DNA of 64,000 nt from Selenomonadaceae bacterium (GCA_017470715.1 JAFUYE010000002.1:1-64000); one strand, 5' to 3'; shown: positions 7,729 to 16,539, numbered from the stretch's first letter. Numbers and translations are program-made. The notes: generated from the sequence alone by a model not told the origin.

Positions 7729-8559
7729 TTAGTTCTTGCGACGTTCTGATTGTGTTCGTCCGGCTAAAATTTTCCCACACTCAACAGAGCAAGTCTTTTG
7801 CGGTTTCTTTTTGTACTTAAACAATTTGCCGCAGACTTCGCAAATCCTTGTTCGGTCAACACGATGGGCTTGCCGTGCGCGTTCTCGTAAAATCTGCTCG
7901 CATTCAACGGAACAGGTTTTGCGGTCGCTCATTCCTTTGCGTTTGCCGGGGTTTTGCCAGAACATTCGACCACAAACGGGACAAGTGCAAATACCCCTTT
8001 GAATTGTTTGTATTCGGCGCGACGCCGCGTTCAATCGTTTTGTTTCTTCGTCAATTCGTTTGTATTCCCGTTTTCGTTCGCGGTTTCGTTTGCGTTCTTG
8101 GGCTCGTTTCTTCCGACATTCGGGACAATACAAAGCGTGATTTGCCGGTGATGAAAACGATACTCCGCAGTCTTGACAAACAAAAATGTTCTCGTCGTCT
8201 TTGCTTTTGCGACCGTGCAACAGCATATGCGCTTGAACTGTCATTGAACGCAGATTTTCAATATCGTTGTTGTCTTTGTTCTCGTCGACGTGATGAATCA
8301 CTGCGTGCGGCGGCAATTCACCGCGATAGTAAATCCAAACAAGACGATAAATTGAAATCTGCGGGTTGAAATAATGTCCGCCTTTGCGCTTGCGAAACGA
8401 AATGCCGAGAAAACTTTGGTGTTTTTGGTCGATAATTTCAGGTTTCGGCGGATTCGTCAAGTCGCGTTCGAGGACATCTATTCGGTGCCGCTCGAAGTCG
8501 TTTTCCGCATTGTCGCGAAGCGTTTGCAACGCTCGGCGAACGTCGTCGGTCATCTGCAT
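7729..8559 (-). CDS. HNH endonuclease with C-terminal zinc-finger repeats
   Basis: About 276 residues on the minus strand, against the late genes. The HNH core reads IHHVDENKDNNDIENLR with a following H-x3-LHG. After it come a CQDCG zinc ribbon (paired with CPEC), a basic KRxRERKRE helix, and two CxxCG...CSxEC zinc ribbons. This is the build of a homing-type endonuclease with a modular DNA-binding tail. ATG at 8559 is preferred because aaagga lies 9 bp upstream; the frame is open to a TTG at 8568. It has its own promoter and terminator and so looks like an inserted unit. HNH proteins next to terminases can also help cos cleavage, which remains an alternative role. Confidence 0.85.
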   Translation of the reverse strand: MQMTDDVRRALQTLRDNAENDFERHRIDVLERDLTNPPKPEIIDQKHQSFLGISFRKRKGGHYFNPQISIYRLVWIYYRGELPPHAVIHHVDENKDNNDIENLRSMTVQAHMLLHGRKSKDDENIFVCQDCGVSFSSPANHALYCPECRKKRAQERKRNRERKREYKRIDEETKRLNAASRRIQTIQRGICTCPVCGRMFWQNPGKRKGMSDRKTCSVECEQILRERARQAHRVDRTRICEVCGKLFKYKKKPQKTCSVECGKILAGRTQSERRKN

Positions 8560-8650
8560 ATGAATCAATCCTTTCGTTTGACTTTGTCACGCAGGATTGT
8601 TAGAATAAAAACGCAAAAATCCCGCGTGGCTTTGTTGGTGTATCGACTGC

Positions 8651-8679
8651 ATTGTACCACACGGGATTTTGTGTTGCAA
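8651..8679 (-). promoter_or_regulatory. Promoter of the HNH gene
   Basis: On the minus strand TTGCAA (8674-8679), 17-bp spacer, TACAAT (8651-8656). The spacer holds AAAATCCCGTGTGG, which forms a near-perfect inverted repeat with 8617-8630 downstream, a possible operator. Spacer sequence resembles those at 16462-16490 and 32224-32253. Confidence 0.65.
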
Positions 8680-8689
8680 TGGCAAAGCC

Positions 8690-8834
8690 AATTAGGTTCT
8701 GGGAGCAAACCGGCGGGGCTGCGAGGCGAGCGCGACTTGCGCGGGTCGTCCAGGTAAAAAAATTTTTTTTCACTTGTACTTGTGGCGTCGAGGTCACGGC
8801 GGAGCAAAACGGTTAATAAATTGGAGGCGCAATC
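8690..8834. other. Non-coding terminase-upstream region, candidate cos/packaging site
   Basis: A GC-rich stretch (about 8709-8750) with repeated gcg/gcgag elements and an imperfect dyad (GCGC-GACTT-GCGC) is followed by an A/T tract (8756-8770), directly upstream of the small terminase. Lambda places cos in the same position. No cut site can be identified by eye. Confidence 0.3.
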
Positions 8835-9389
8835 TTGAATTACAAGCTGAACGAAGAAATTACAAGTTGCACGGTCACACAAACAAACCTCGGTCGCGCT
8901 TTGGGATTGAGCCAACAGCGAATAAACCAGCTGATTGACGAGGGAATTGTCATCCGTGACGATTTCGACAAAGCCGGTCGCGTTATGCTTTATGACAGCT
9001 TGCAAAATTTTTTCCTGTCGAAGAATGCAACGCTCGGCGAAGGCTCAAACAACGTCAACTTTTGGAAAGAAAAAGGACTACACGAAAAAGCAAAGCGCGA
9101 ACTTGCCGAGGTTAAACTTGCCAAAACTCGCGGCGAACTTTACGAGGCGTCGGCGGTTGAAGGTGTACTGAGCGAAATTTTAACGAACTTTCGCAGTAAA
9201 CTTTTGGGCTTGCCGGCAAAATACGCGGCACAGCTCGAAGGGAAATCCCGCGCAAAAATTTATCAGTTGCTGAATTCGGCGGTCGAAGAAAATCTAATCG
9301 AACTTGCAGCAGGTTTGGAGGGCGCGACGTTTGAAACCAATCAAGACGTTGAAGAGGATTTTGGCGAAAGCCGTCCGACCGATACGTAA
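8835..9389 (+). CDS. Terminase small subunit (Nu1-like)
   Basis: A 184-residue protein starting at TTG behind GGAGG. A winged-helix/MerR-like N-terminus (LGRALGLSQQRINQLIDEG) recognises DNA. The centre is a charged KAKRELAEVKLAKTRGELYE helix, as in Nu1-family small terminases. The C-terminus should bind the large subunit. It recognises the packaging site and loads the motor. The large subunit overlaps its end. Confidence 0.78.
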   Translation: MNYKLNEEITSCTVTQTNLGRALGLSQQRINQLIDEGIVIRDDFDKAGRVMLYDSLQNFFLSKNATLGEGSNNVNFWKEKGLHEKAKRELAEVKLAKTRGELYEASAVEGVLSEILTNFRSKLLGLPAKYAAQLEGKSRAKIYQLLNSAVEENLIELAAGLEGATFETNQDVEEDFGESRPTDT

Positions 9390-11211
9390 ATTATCTGTGT
9401 CGCAGTGGGCGGACAGTTTCCGGCAGTTGCCCGCCGATGCCGCCGAGCCCGGTCAATGGCGAACAAGCCGCGTGCCGTACATGCGGGAAGTCATGGACGC
9501 GTTCACCGACGAAAGAATTCACCGCGTGGCAGTCAAAGCCGCCGCGCAAGTCTCAAAATCCGAATGCCTGTTGAATATCGTCGGCAGGTTTGCGCATTTG
9601 GATCCGTGCTCGATTATGATTATTCAGCCGACACTCGAAATGGCGCAGGATTTTTCCAAAGTTCGCTTGTCGAAAATGATTCAGGATACAAAAGTCTTGA
9701 CGCCGCTTTTTTACGACAAAGTTAAAACTCGCGACGCGACGCAGACAATCTTGTCAAAATTTTTTACGGGCGGGCGTGTCGTGCTCAACGGCGCGAATTC
9801 TCCCGCAGGTTTGGCGTCACGTCCGATAAGAATTCTTTTGTGCGACGAGGTTGATAGATTTCCGCCATCGGCAGGCAACGAAGGCGATCCCGTTGACTTG
9901 GCGGCAAAACGCACAACAACATTTTGGAATTACAAAATCGGGCTGTTTTCAACGCCGACTGCCGAAGGTGCAAGCCGAATCGACGTTGAATATCAGCTCG
10001 GCACGCAGGAAGAATGGCGGCACCAGTGCCCGAACTGTGGCGAATTTCACAGTCTCGATTATCGGCAAATGCAGGTTGACTTCAAACAAACTCGCGACGA
10101 AGCGGGAAATAAATCGGTCGTCGTTAGTTCGGTAAAGTGGCGTTGTCCCGATTGCGGTTTTGAATTCACCGAAACCGAAATGAAAAATGCCCCGCAACAT
10201 TACGAGGCACAAAATCCCGACGCGATTAAAAATGGCATACGAAGTTTCTGGCTTAACGGATTTTCGTCGCCGTGGTTGTCGTGGAATGACATAATGCGTG
10301 AGTGGCTTGAAGCTCGCGGCAACGCGTCACGTGAATCGGTCGTTTGCAATACACGGTTCGGTTTGAGCTACAAAATGACGGGCTTTTACGACGACGAAAA
10401 TGTTTTCCTCGAACGTCGCGAAGATTATGACGCCGAAATCCCGTTGCCCGTGCTTTTGCTGACGGCGTCGGTCGACGTGCAGGCGAATCGTCTTGAATAC
10501 GAAATCGCGGGCTGGTGCGCGGGCGAAGAACGTTACGGCATTTTAAAAGGCATTGTTCGCGGTGAACCGAATCAACTTGCGACGTGGCAGGCACTTGATG
10601 AAGTGCTTGATCGGATTTATCTTCGCAGCGACGGCGTCCCAATGAAAATTGCGCGCACGTTCGTTGATTCGGGTTTTGCAACGGCGGCGGTTTACGATTA
10701 TTGCCGGTCGCGCATGAACAAAGGCAGGTTCCCAATTAAAGGTAAAGCGGGCATGGGAATTCCTCTGCTCTACCAATACAGCAATCCGAAAAACTCAGGC
10801 GTGCTTTTGACGCTCCTCGGTGTCGACGACGGCAAAAACGAAATTATGTCGCGGCTCGGCATGACTGAAGGCGAAGGACTTATGCATTTCCCGCGTGACG
10901 ACAATTTTTTACAGCGCGGTTACGACGCGATTTATTTCAAGGGATTAATTTCGGAGCAAAAAGTTTCGCGGCGCGTCAACGGCGTTGTTTACGAAGTTTG
11001 GCAAACTGTTTCGGAGCACGAACGCAATGAGCCGTTAGATTTGGCGGTCTACAATTTGGCGTGTTTGAAAAGTTGTGTCGGCAACAATCCTCAAGCGTTT
11101 TGGAAAAATCGTGCGGCGTTGCTGAAAAATGAAACCGTTCCGAAACGCGAACGCAAGAAAAAATCCGTCTCGACGAAAAAATCTTTCGTTGAAACGGACA
11201 TTTGGAGTTAG
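9361..11211 (+). CDS. Terminase large subunit (GpA-like)
   Basis: About 616 residues. N-terminal ATPase with the GpA-family signature AEPGQWRTSRVPYMREVMDA, a deviant Walker-A-like KAAAQVSKSE, adenine motif IIQPTLEMAQDFS and Walker-B-like LLCDEVDRF. A CPNC/CPDC zinc-ribbon pair follows, then the nuclease domain with acidic residues (SVDVQ, FVDSG, DLAVYN). It cuts concatemers and pumps DNA into proheads. The start is uncertain: TTG 9361 has gaagagga close upstream, TTG 9304 has no ribosome site, and GTG 9397 would trim the leader. GpA-type enzymes usually cut at cos. Confidence 0.88.
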   Translation: MAKAVRPIRKLSVSQWADSFRQLPADAAEPGQWRTSRVPYMREVMDAFTDERIHRVAVKAAAQVSKSECLLNIVGRFAHLDPCSIMIIQPTLEMAQDFSKVRLSKMIQDTKVLTPLFYDKVKTRDATQTILSKFFTGGRVVLNGANSPAGLASRPIRILLCDEVDRFPPSAGNEGDPVDLAAKRTTTFWNYKIGLFSTPTAEGASRIDVEYQLGTQEEWRHQCPNCGEFHSLDYRQMQVDFKQTRDEAGNKSVVVSSVKWRCPDCGFEFTETEMKNAPQHYEAQNPDAIKNGIRSFWLNGFSSPWLSWNDIMREWLEARGNASRESVVCNTRFGLSYKMTGFYDDENVFLERREDYDAEIPLPVLLLTASVDVQANRLEYEIAGWCAGEERYGILKGIVRGEPNQLATWQALDEVLDRIYLRSDGVPMKIARTFVDSGFATAAVYDYCRSRMNKGRFPIKGKAGMGIPLLYQYSNPKNSGVLLTLLGVDDGKNEIMSRLGMTEGEGLMHFPRDDNFLQRGYDAIYFKGLISEQKVSRRVNGVVYEVWQTVSEHERNEPLDLAVYNLACLKSCVGNNPQAFWKNRAALLKNETVPKRERKKKSVSTKKSFVETDIWS

Positions 11212-11213
11212 AC

Positions 11214-11426
11214 ATGACGAAACTTGAAATTTTAACTGAACGATTGGAGCTTTACCGCGAAGCTGAGCGAAAAATTTTGTCGGGCGTGGAATATCAAATT
11301 GGTTCGCGGCGTTTGCGGCGTCCCGATTTGTCGGCTGTGCGTGCGGCAATTTCCGAACTCGAAGACGAAATCGCAATGCTTGAAAATCCCGGCAGAGGAA
11401 TTCGACGCGTCGTTTTTATTGATTGA
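11214..11426 (+). CDS. gpW/DUF6148-like head-tail joining protein
   Basis: A 70-residue helical protein. ATG 11214 follows ggag by 6 bp and lies just after the terminase stop. The sequence YREAERKILSGVEYQIGSR followed by DLSAVRAAISELEDEI is typical of small joiner proteins coded between large terminase and portal in lambda-like phages. It probably seals the portal for tail attachment. Confidence 0.72.
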   Translation: MTKLEILTERLELYREAERKILSGVEYQIGSRRLRRPDLSAVRAAISELEDEIAMLENPGRGIRRVVFID

Positions 11427-11437
11427 GGTGAAATATT

Positions 11438-13039
11438 TTGAGCGGCTTTTCTGACGGTGGCGCAAGCCGCATAAAGAAAACTTTAAAGGCTTGGAACCCG
11501 CGCCACTGGTCGGCGAAGGAAGACATTGACGCCAATTTAGACTTGTTGCGCAACCGTGCGGCTGATTTGGTGATGAATTCGGCAATCGGTCACGCGGCAA
11601 TTCAAACGCAGTCGACGAACGTTATCGGTGCGGGCTTAAAATTGTTCCCGCGAATTCGTTATGACGAACTCGGCATAACTGCGGACGATGCGCGAATTTG
11701 GGCACGGCACACCAAACGCGAATTTGAACTTTGGGCGAACGATTTGCATTGTGATTTTCTTCGCCGAAATAATTTTTACGAACTGCAAAATATAGCGTTC
11801 ACGTGCTCATTGTTTGACGGTGATGGTTTTTGTCTGTTCAAACGTCGTCCCGCAAGTTTTGAAACGCCGTACAGTTTGCGGTTGCATTTGATTGACGCTC
11901 AGCGCGTGTCCAATCCGATAATCGAAGGCTTTGCGGCTGTGTCCGAAGTCGAAATGCAAGCCACAAATTCCCAAAATCGAATCGTCAACGGTATTGAAGT
12001 TAATCGCGACGGGCGACTTGAGGCAATTTGGGTTTGCAATAAAATTTGGAACGAACCGAAATCGCTTGTCCCCGAATTGAAATGGCAACGTGTGAAAGTT
12101 TTCGGACAGGCTACGGGCTGTCGAAATGTCCTGCACATATGCAAAGACACGCGCCCCGACCAATTTCGCGGCGTTCCATATCTCGCGCCCGTGGTTGAGA
12201 TGATTAAGCAAATGTCGCGTTATGCCGACGCCGAATTGACAAGCGCAATTATCAAAAGTTTTTACTCGTTGTTTTTCACGCAGTCGGCGAGCCAGTGGGA
12301 TTTAAACCAAATTGCGGGGCAAAACGAAAGCGATCCGAATGAACCGTGCATTGACGCAAGCGATTTTAAATTGGGCTCGTCGACAATCGCGGCACTTCCC
12401 CGCGGCGTGGACGTGAAATCTGTCGACAGTTCAAACGCGCAATCGACGTTCGAGGCGTTCACGGATTCATTTTTAACGCAAATCGGCGCGGCACTGAATA
12501 TCCCTTACGAGTTACTCGTCAAAAAATTCCAATCGTCATATTCGGCAAGTCGGGCGGCACTTTTGCAGGCAGCGGACGAATTTCGGCAACGCAAGGCGGC
12601 GTTCGTGCAAGATTTTTGTCAGCCGGTTTACGAACAGTGGCTTGCGGAAGCTGTGGCACTCGGACGAATCAGCGCGCCCGGATTTTTCGACGACCCGTTG
12701 ACGCGTTCGCTGTGGACTTCGGCGGCGTGGTACAACGAACGGAGCGGCATTTTAGACCCCGTCAAAGAAACTCAGGCAATGATTTTGAGACTTGACGCGG
12801 GCTTAACGACGTACTCACGCGAAATTGCCGAAAGCGAAGGTCAAGACTTCGACGAAGTTGTTGCGACGTTGGCGCAGGAACGCGAAATGTTGTCGAAAAT
12901 TTTGCCGCCACAAACACCCGAAGTTAATCCCGACGAATCAACGGACGACGAAACCGATGACGCGGACGACGACGAAGACAACGAAATTCAAAATGCACGA
13001 CGCGTGAAACGGATTGCGGATTCTTTGGCGAGGCTGTGA
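11438..13039 (+). CDS. Portal protein (lambda gpB type)
   Basis: A 533-residue lambda-family portal, starting at TTG after gaggtgaa. The N-terminus (NRAADLVMNSAIGHAAIQTQ and NVIGAGLKL) and the FDGDGFCLFKRRP segment are characteristic. The C-terminal 40 residues are strongly acidic (DESTDDETDDADDDEDNE), perhaps facing the DNA channel. It forms the dodecameric gate for DNA entry. It follows the joiner by 11 bp. Confidence 0.9.
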   Translation: MSGFSDGGASRIKKTLKAWNPRHWSAKEDIDANLDLLRNRAADLVMNSAIGHAAIQTQSTNVIGAGLKLFPRIRYDELGITADDARIWARHTKREFELWANDLHCDFLRRNNFYELQNIAFTCSLFDGDGFCLFKRRPASFETPYSLRLHLIDAQRVSNPIIEGFAAVSEVEMQATNSQNRIVNGIEVNRDGRLEAIWVCNKIWNEPKSLVPELKWQRVKVFGQATGCRNVLHICKDTRPDQFRGVPYLAPVVEMIKQMSRYADAELTSAIIKSFYSLFFTQSASQWDLNQIAGQNESDPNEPCIDASDFKLGSSTIAALPRGVDVKSVDSSNAQSTFEAFTDSFLTQIGAALNIPYELLVKKFQSSYSASRAALLQAADEFRQRKAAFVQDFCQPVYEQWLAEAVALGRISAPGFFDDPLTRSLWTSAAWYNERSGILDPVKETQAMILRLDAGLTTYSREIAESEGQDFDEVVATLAQEREMLSKILPPQTPEVNPDESTDDETDDADDDEDNEIQNARRVKRIADSLARL

Positions 13040-13040
13040 A

Positions 13041-13577
13041 ATGTTTACGATAACGACACGCGGACTTGATGACGCGATTTCAAAACTGAAAAATGCCGAC
13101 GCGGGCAAGTTGCAACGTGCTCTGCGGTCAGCTGTTCTGCGGACACTTCGCGGCGCAAAAAAAGAAGCCGGCACGCGTGTAAAGCAACGTTACACGGCAA
13201 ATGCGGGCTTGGTGACGCGCACAATCCAAATTAAAGCGGCGGGCTTGTCGGGCTCGATGACTTCAAGCGGCGGCAAAAATCCGTTGCCGAAATTTATCGT
13301 GCGTCCTCGGTCGCGTCCCCGAATCATGCCTGCGGGCGGCGTTTTTGCAATGAACGTTCGCGGACAAGGCGGGCAAATTACACATGCGTTCCTGCAAAAG
13401 TCGGGCAACGTCTACGAACGCACGGGCGCAAGTCGATTTCCGATTCGTCACTTAAAGGGACCGTCCGCACCTGGCATGCTTTCAAATCCGCACGTTGCCC
13501 CGTTTATCGTTCGGAAAATGGAACAACGCATCGGAATTGAAATCGAACATGCGGCGGCGGCACTCGGCTTTTTCTGA
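13041..13577 (+). CDS. Minor tail protein Z-like head-tail connector
   Basis: A 178-residue basic protein from ATG 13041, immediately after the portal stop. The N-terminal helix-rich part (LRSAVLRTLRGAKKEAGTRV) and Gly/Pro-rich centre match the GPZ (Minor_tail_Z) family of lambda-like phages. It probably helps fit the tail tip to the head. The position between portal and protease is unusual compared with lambda but common in related mosaics. Confidence 0.68.
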   Translation: MFTITTRGLDDAISKLKNADAGKLQRALRSAVLRTLRGAKKEAGTRVKQRYTANAGLVTRTIQIKAAGLSGSMTSSGGKNPLPKFIVRPRSRPRIMPAGGVFAMNVRGQGGQITHAFLQKSGNVYERTGASRFPIRHLKGPSAPGMLSNPHVAPFIVRKMEQRIGIEIEHAAAALGFF

Positions 13578-13586
13578 GGTGAAAAC

Positions 13587-14057
13587 ATGATTGCACGGGA
13601 TTTAGTCAAGGCGGTTGCGGCTGAAGTTCGCGAAGCCGTCAAAAATCTCAAACTGCCCGACGAACACCAAAGTTCAAGGGACGCAAGGTTGTTGCCCGTC
13701 AACGTCTACGAACAATTTCTGCCAATCGTCGAAGGCAATGACACGGCGTTTATTCCTTACGTGCTGGTTGAGTGGCTCGGCACCACAGACGAACTCGACG
13801 GCAAAGACTATCGGTCAATTTCGCACGTCGGCTTGAGCATGGGCACGTTCGCGGCTGAAAGTTGGAGTTGGCAAGATCCGTTCCACTTAACGGAAACAGT
13901 TCGGGAACATCTTTTGACGCACCGACTTATCGCGAAAAAATTTCGGCTAATCGGCGACGCGGACTGGGCAATCGAACCAAACAGACCCGCGCCGTTTTTT
14001 TACACGTATGCAACGCTCACATATTCGACATTTCAGCCCGTTGCAGGGCTTTTTTGA
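13587..14057 (+). CDS. Putative tail-completion/terminator protein
   Basis: A 156-residue protein, ATG after gaggtgaaaac. The ending, with IEPNRPAPFFYTYATLTYST, resembles tail-terminator-type proteins, which cap the tail tube. I cannot place it firmly in a named family. It lies in a head-joining context. Confidence 0.5.
   Translation: MIARDLVKAVAAEVREAVKNLKLPDEHQSSRDARLLPVNVYEQFLPIVEGNDTAFIPYVLVEWLGTTDELDGKDYRSISHVGLSMGTFAAESWSWQDPFHLTETVREHLLTHRLIAKKFRLIGDADWAIEPNRPAPFFYTYATLTYSTFQPVAGLF
14035..14055 (+). terminator. Hairpin with T-run at the end of the tail-completion gene
   Basis: AGCCC-GTTGCA-GGGCT followed by T6, inside the last codons of the preceding gene and 5 bp before the next AGGAGG-type site. 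It looks like an intrinsic terminator but sits inside an operon, so it probably works as an attenuator or is read through. Confidence 0.5.
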
Positions 14058-14072
14058 TTGGAGGTGAAAACC

Positions 14073-15164
14073 TTGGAAAAATTTTGGAATAAGTCATCCG
14101 CTTCGGCGGATATTTTTATTTACGGCGACATAGTTGCGGACAAGTGGACGGACGCGGACACAACGGCTAAAAGCTTTATTGATGATTTGAATTCATTTGA
14201 CGGCAAGCCCGTCACTATTCATATTAACAGCGGAGGCGGCGACGTATTTCAGGCTCTGGCTATCGCTAACGTACTTAAAAATTATTCGGGCGGCGTCACG
14301 GTGTCGATTGACGGACTTTGTGCGTCTGCGGCGACGATTATCGCTTGCGGCAGTGGCGGGAAAATTCGTGCGGCAAGCAATTCATTATTTATGTTACATT
14401 TGCCTTCTGTGGCGTTGTGCGGATTTTATGACACACCGTCGCTCGAAAAAATTCAAAACAGTTTGTCGGCGGTCGAAAATTCGATAATCGAAACTTACGA
14501 GAGCCGTTTTAAACGGGCTGACGCGCCGAAAAACGCACGAGACGACCTGCGGACGATGATTCAGTCGGAAACGTGGTTATCGGCGTCAAAAGCGCAATCC
14601 TACGGCTTTATTGACGAAATCACCGACGAGGTAGATTTGAAAATCGACGACGCCAAAAAGTTATTGGTCGTCAACAATCTCAACGTTGACATAAAAAAAT
14701 TCGACGAAGAAAAACTACGTCGAGCAATGGAGGTAAAAAATATGGAAGTTCAAAACGAACAGTCTTTCTTTGAAAAATTGACGGCATCCATCAAAGACGC
14801 ACTCACGACGAAAGAAGTTGCAGAAAACCCGACAAATGCAGTCGACGCAACACAAATTCGGCAACAAGAACTGTCACGAGTTCGTGATTTGCAGGCTTTG
14901 AAGTGCGAAAACGCGGCAGTCAACGCGATTGTCGACGCGGCACTTATCGACGGCAAAACCGTTGCCGAAATTCAACCTTACGTTGACGCGGTGAAAAAAA
15001 TTCCCGCAGTTGCACCGGTTGACAATGCGGCAGAAAAAATTGTGGCGGTTATCCGTGAGCAAATGCAAAGCGGCGCGGAAGGCGTTCAAGGCGGACAAGA
15101 AACTGTCGACCCCGTCAAAAATCAGCAAGATTTGATTGTCAAATTCGCAAACGGAGGTAAGTGA
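14073..15164 (+). CDS. Head maturation protease, ClpP-like (S14/S49 type), with scaffold region
   Basis: A 363-residue protein. TTG 14073 is chosen because ggaggtg lies 6 bp upstream; the in-frame TTG at 14058 would start before that site. Residues 1-200 form a ClpP-like serine protease: INSGGGDVFQA, nucleophile S85 in GLCASAAT, His H109 in FMLHLPS. The C-terminal 140 residues are coiled and charged, with a second start of their own (14742), as in the lambda C/Nu3 pair. It cleaves scaffold and portal during prohead maturation. Confidence 0.87.
   Translation: MEKFWNKSSASADIFIYGDIVADKWTDADTTAKSFIDDLNSFDGKPVTIHINSGGGDVFQALAIANVLKNYSGGVTVSIDGLCASAATIIACGSGGKIRAASNSLFMLHLPSVALCGFYDTPSLEKIQNSLSAVENSIIETYESRFKRADAPKNARDDLRTMIQSETWLSASKAQSYGFIDEITDEVDLKIDDAKKLLVVNNLNVDIKKFDEEKLRRAMEVKNMEVQNEQSFFEKLTASIKDALTTKEVAENPTNAVDATQIRQQELSRVRDLQALKCENAAVNAIVDAALIDGKTVAEIQPYVDAVKKIPAVAPVDNAAEKIVAVIREQMQSGAEGVQGGQETVDPVKNQQDLIVKFANGGK
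14742..15164 (+). CDS. Nested scaffold protein (Nu3-like)
   Basis: An in-frame ATG inside the protease gene has GGAGG (14729-14733) 8 bp upstream. The 140-residue product is helical, acidic and Gln-rich, as expected for a scaffold that is made in excess and shares its tail with the protease. The lambda arrangement is the precedent. The strong internal site is seen directly. Confidence 0.68.
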   Translation: MEVQNEQSFFEKLTASIKDALTTKEVAENPTNAVDATQIRQQELSRVRDLQALKCENAAVNAIVDAALIDGKTVAEIQPYVDAVKKIPAVAPVDNAAEKIVAVIREQMQSGAEGVQGGQETVDPVKNQQDLIVKFANGGK

Positions 15165-15165
15165 C

Positions 15166-15555
15166 ATGGAATATTTCGGCACTTTCGACGGGATTCAACG
15201 CGACGAACTTGCGGCGGGCGGCGTAATTCCCGAATCAATTTGGAATGTCAACGTCGGAGCAAGCGCGGCGATTCAACGCGGCATGTTGCTTGCGGCTGAC
15301 ACACCTACTGCGGTTTTCGCGCCCGTGTCAAACGTTTCGGACGCGTCAAAAGTTCTCGTCATTGCCCGTGATAATTTTGTTTCCGATGCCGACCATACGG
15401 TTACGCAGGCTTACGCTTCGGGAACATTTCACCGCGAAAAAATAATCCTCGGCGGCACGTCGGCTTTGACGACTGAACCGTTCGAGGATCAACTGAGAAA
15501 ATCCAATATTCATTTGCGTTCTCTAAAAGACATGTTCGGGCACGTGGATTATTAA
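15166..15555 (+). CDS. Head decoration protein (gpD-like)
   Basis: A 129-residue protein. ATG 15166 has ggaggt upstream and overlaps nothing essential. The pattern IQRGMLLAADTPTAVFAP followed by VLVIARDNF matches the HDPD family. It would sit as trimers on the capsid and stabilise it after expansion. It lies directly before a reversed accessory gene, then the capsid gene. Confidence 0.75.
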   Translation: MEYFGTFDGIQRDELAAGGVIPESIWNVNVGASAAIQRGMLLAADTPTAVFAPVSNVSDASKVLVIARDNFVSDADHTVTQAYASGTFHREKIILGGTSALTTEPFEDQLRKSNIHLRSLKDMFGHVDY

Positions 15556-16367
15556 ATTTCCTGCAGAACGAACCGCACAATGCGACGGATAATCGAATCA
15601 TGCAGTTTCGGGTTGTCGGCAAGCTCGGCACATTTAAACAGCGCGTTCAGCTTTTCTTGCGGCGACAATTTTTGGGGGTGACAGGCGGTGACAGAATCGT
15701 TTTCTTCGGGCTCATTTTCTTCGCCGAAAACCGAATAACGCCCCGTTTTTCTGATTGACGGAACGACTTCGCCGGTCAGCCATTTGCGGAATTTTTTCGC
15801 GTTGGGCTTGCGACTGTCGAGAATCACGTCGTACAAACCGTCTTCGTTGACGAAGTACATTTGTTGAACGCCGCCTGCTGTTTCAACGGGGTGCGTAGAA
15901 AGCACCCCCTTATCCAACCGCTGAACGACCTTTGCAACTTGCGGCAAATCCAGAACTCTGCAAACGTCCGCTAAGCAAAACAGCGGATTGTCGAAGTCGC
16001 CGAGGACGCGCACGTCGCCGAATTCTTCGTTGCTGAAGACTTGAATGTTGGCGTTGCGGCTTGACGGAGAAACATTTTCGAGAATCCAATTTGCGAAAGC
16101 TTCCGCACCTTCAAAGTGACTTTTCGCAACGAGTTGGCGCAAGCCCGCTTCGTTGATAACAGTGGCTTCCTGCTTGCCGCCGGACGTGTCCAAAACTGTC
16201 ACCGCTTTGAATTCGGGGGCGACAATCTTGCGAACGGCTCTTTCGGGATTTGAAAAGCCGAGAACGGTCGCAACGTCTTTGCCGACGAACCATGGCACGC
16301 GGTCAATCGTAGCGACGCGGATTTTGCCGAAACGTTTATCGGCGAAGGTTTGAACTGTGTCTTTCAT
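15552..16367 (-). CDS. Double BRO-N domain protein, putative antirepressor
   Basis: A 271-residue minus-strand protein with two BRO-N domains, about 5-100 (FADKRFGKIRV ... FVGKDVATVLGFSNPERAV) and 108-212 (FSNEEFGDVRV ... CLADVCRVLDLP). The C-terminal tail contains the DSI-RRIV segment. BRO-N/Ant proteins bind DNA or repressors and often trigger induction. It overlaps the decoration gene tail-to-tail by 4 bp and splits it from the capsid gene, so it is an inserted unit. It has its own promoter at 16462-16490. I see no clear terminator, so its RNA could run antisense into head genes. Confidence 0.8.
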   Translation of the reverse strand: MKDTVQTFADKRFGKIRVATIDRVPWFVGKDVATVLGFSNPERAVRKIVAPEFKAVTVLDTSGGKQEATVINEAGLRQLVAKSHFEGAEAFANWILENVSPSSRNANIQVFSNEEFGDVRVLGDFDNPLFCLADVCRVLDLPQVAKVVQRLDKGVLSTHPVETAGGVQQMYFVNEDGLYDVILDSRKPNAKKFRKWLTGEVVPSIRKTGRYSVFGEENEPEENDSVTACHPQKLSPQEKLNALFKCAELADNPKLHDSIIRRIVRFVLQEI

Positions 16368-16461
16368 GTGAAAAATCCTCCTTGCATTTTTTGCGCAAGG
16401 CTGGTAAAATCGAAACTGCGAATGAAAGTTTGCCCTGCGCGTATTGGTTTATCACAAAGAC

Positions 16462-16490
16462 ATTTTAGCACAGGCGATTTTTTTTTGCAA
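16462..16490 (-). promoter_or_regulatory. Promoter of the BRO gene
   Basis: On the minus strand TTGCAA (16485-16490), 17-bp spacer ending TGTGC, TAAAAT (16462-16467). The form is shared with the HNH and XRE promoters. The leader also has GCAAACTTTCATT (16421-16433), which recurs in the promoter of the 511-residue gene. Confidence 0.65.
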
Positions 16491-16499
16491 AATATTTCT

Positions 16500-16521
16500 G
16501 CTCGCTTCGGCGGGCTTTTTT
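16500..16521 (+). terminator. UUCG hairpin with T-run before the capsid gene
   Basis: GCTCGC-TTCG-GCGGGC then T6, only 5 bp before the capsid ribosome site (ggagatg). It has the form of an intrinsic terminator on the plus strand. It could insulate the BRO promoter, or adjust capsid mRNA. Confidence 0.6.
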
Positions 16522-16539
16522 GATTGGAGATGAATTTTT

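Noticed and set aside
8374..9005. Frames across the HNH-terminase gap on both strands
   Set aside because: They cross promoter and packaging-region signals and have no ribosome sites.
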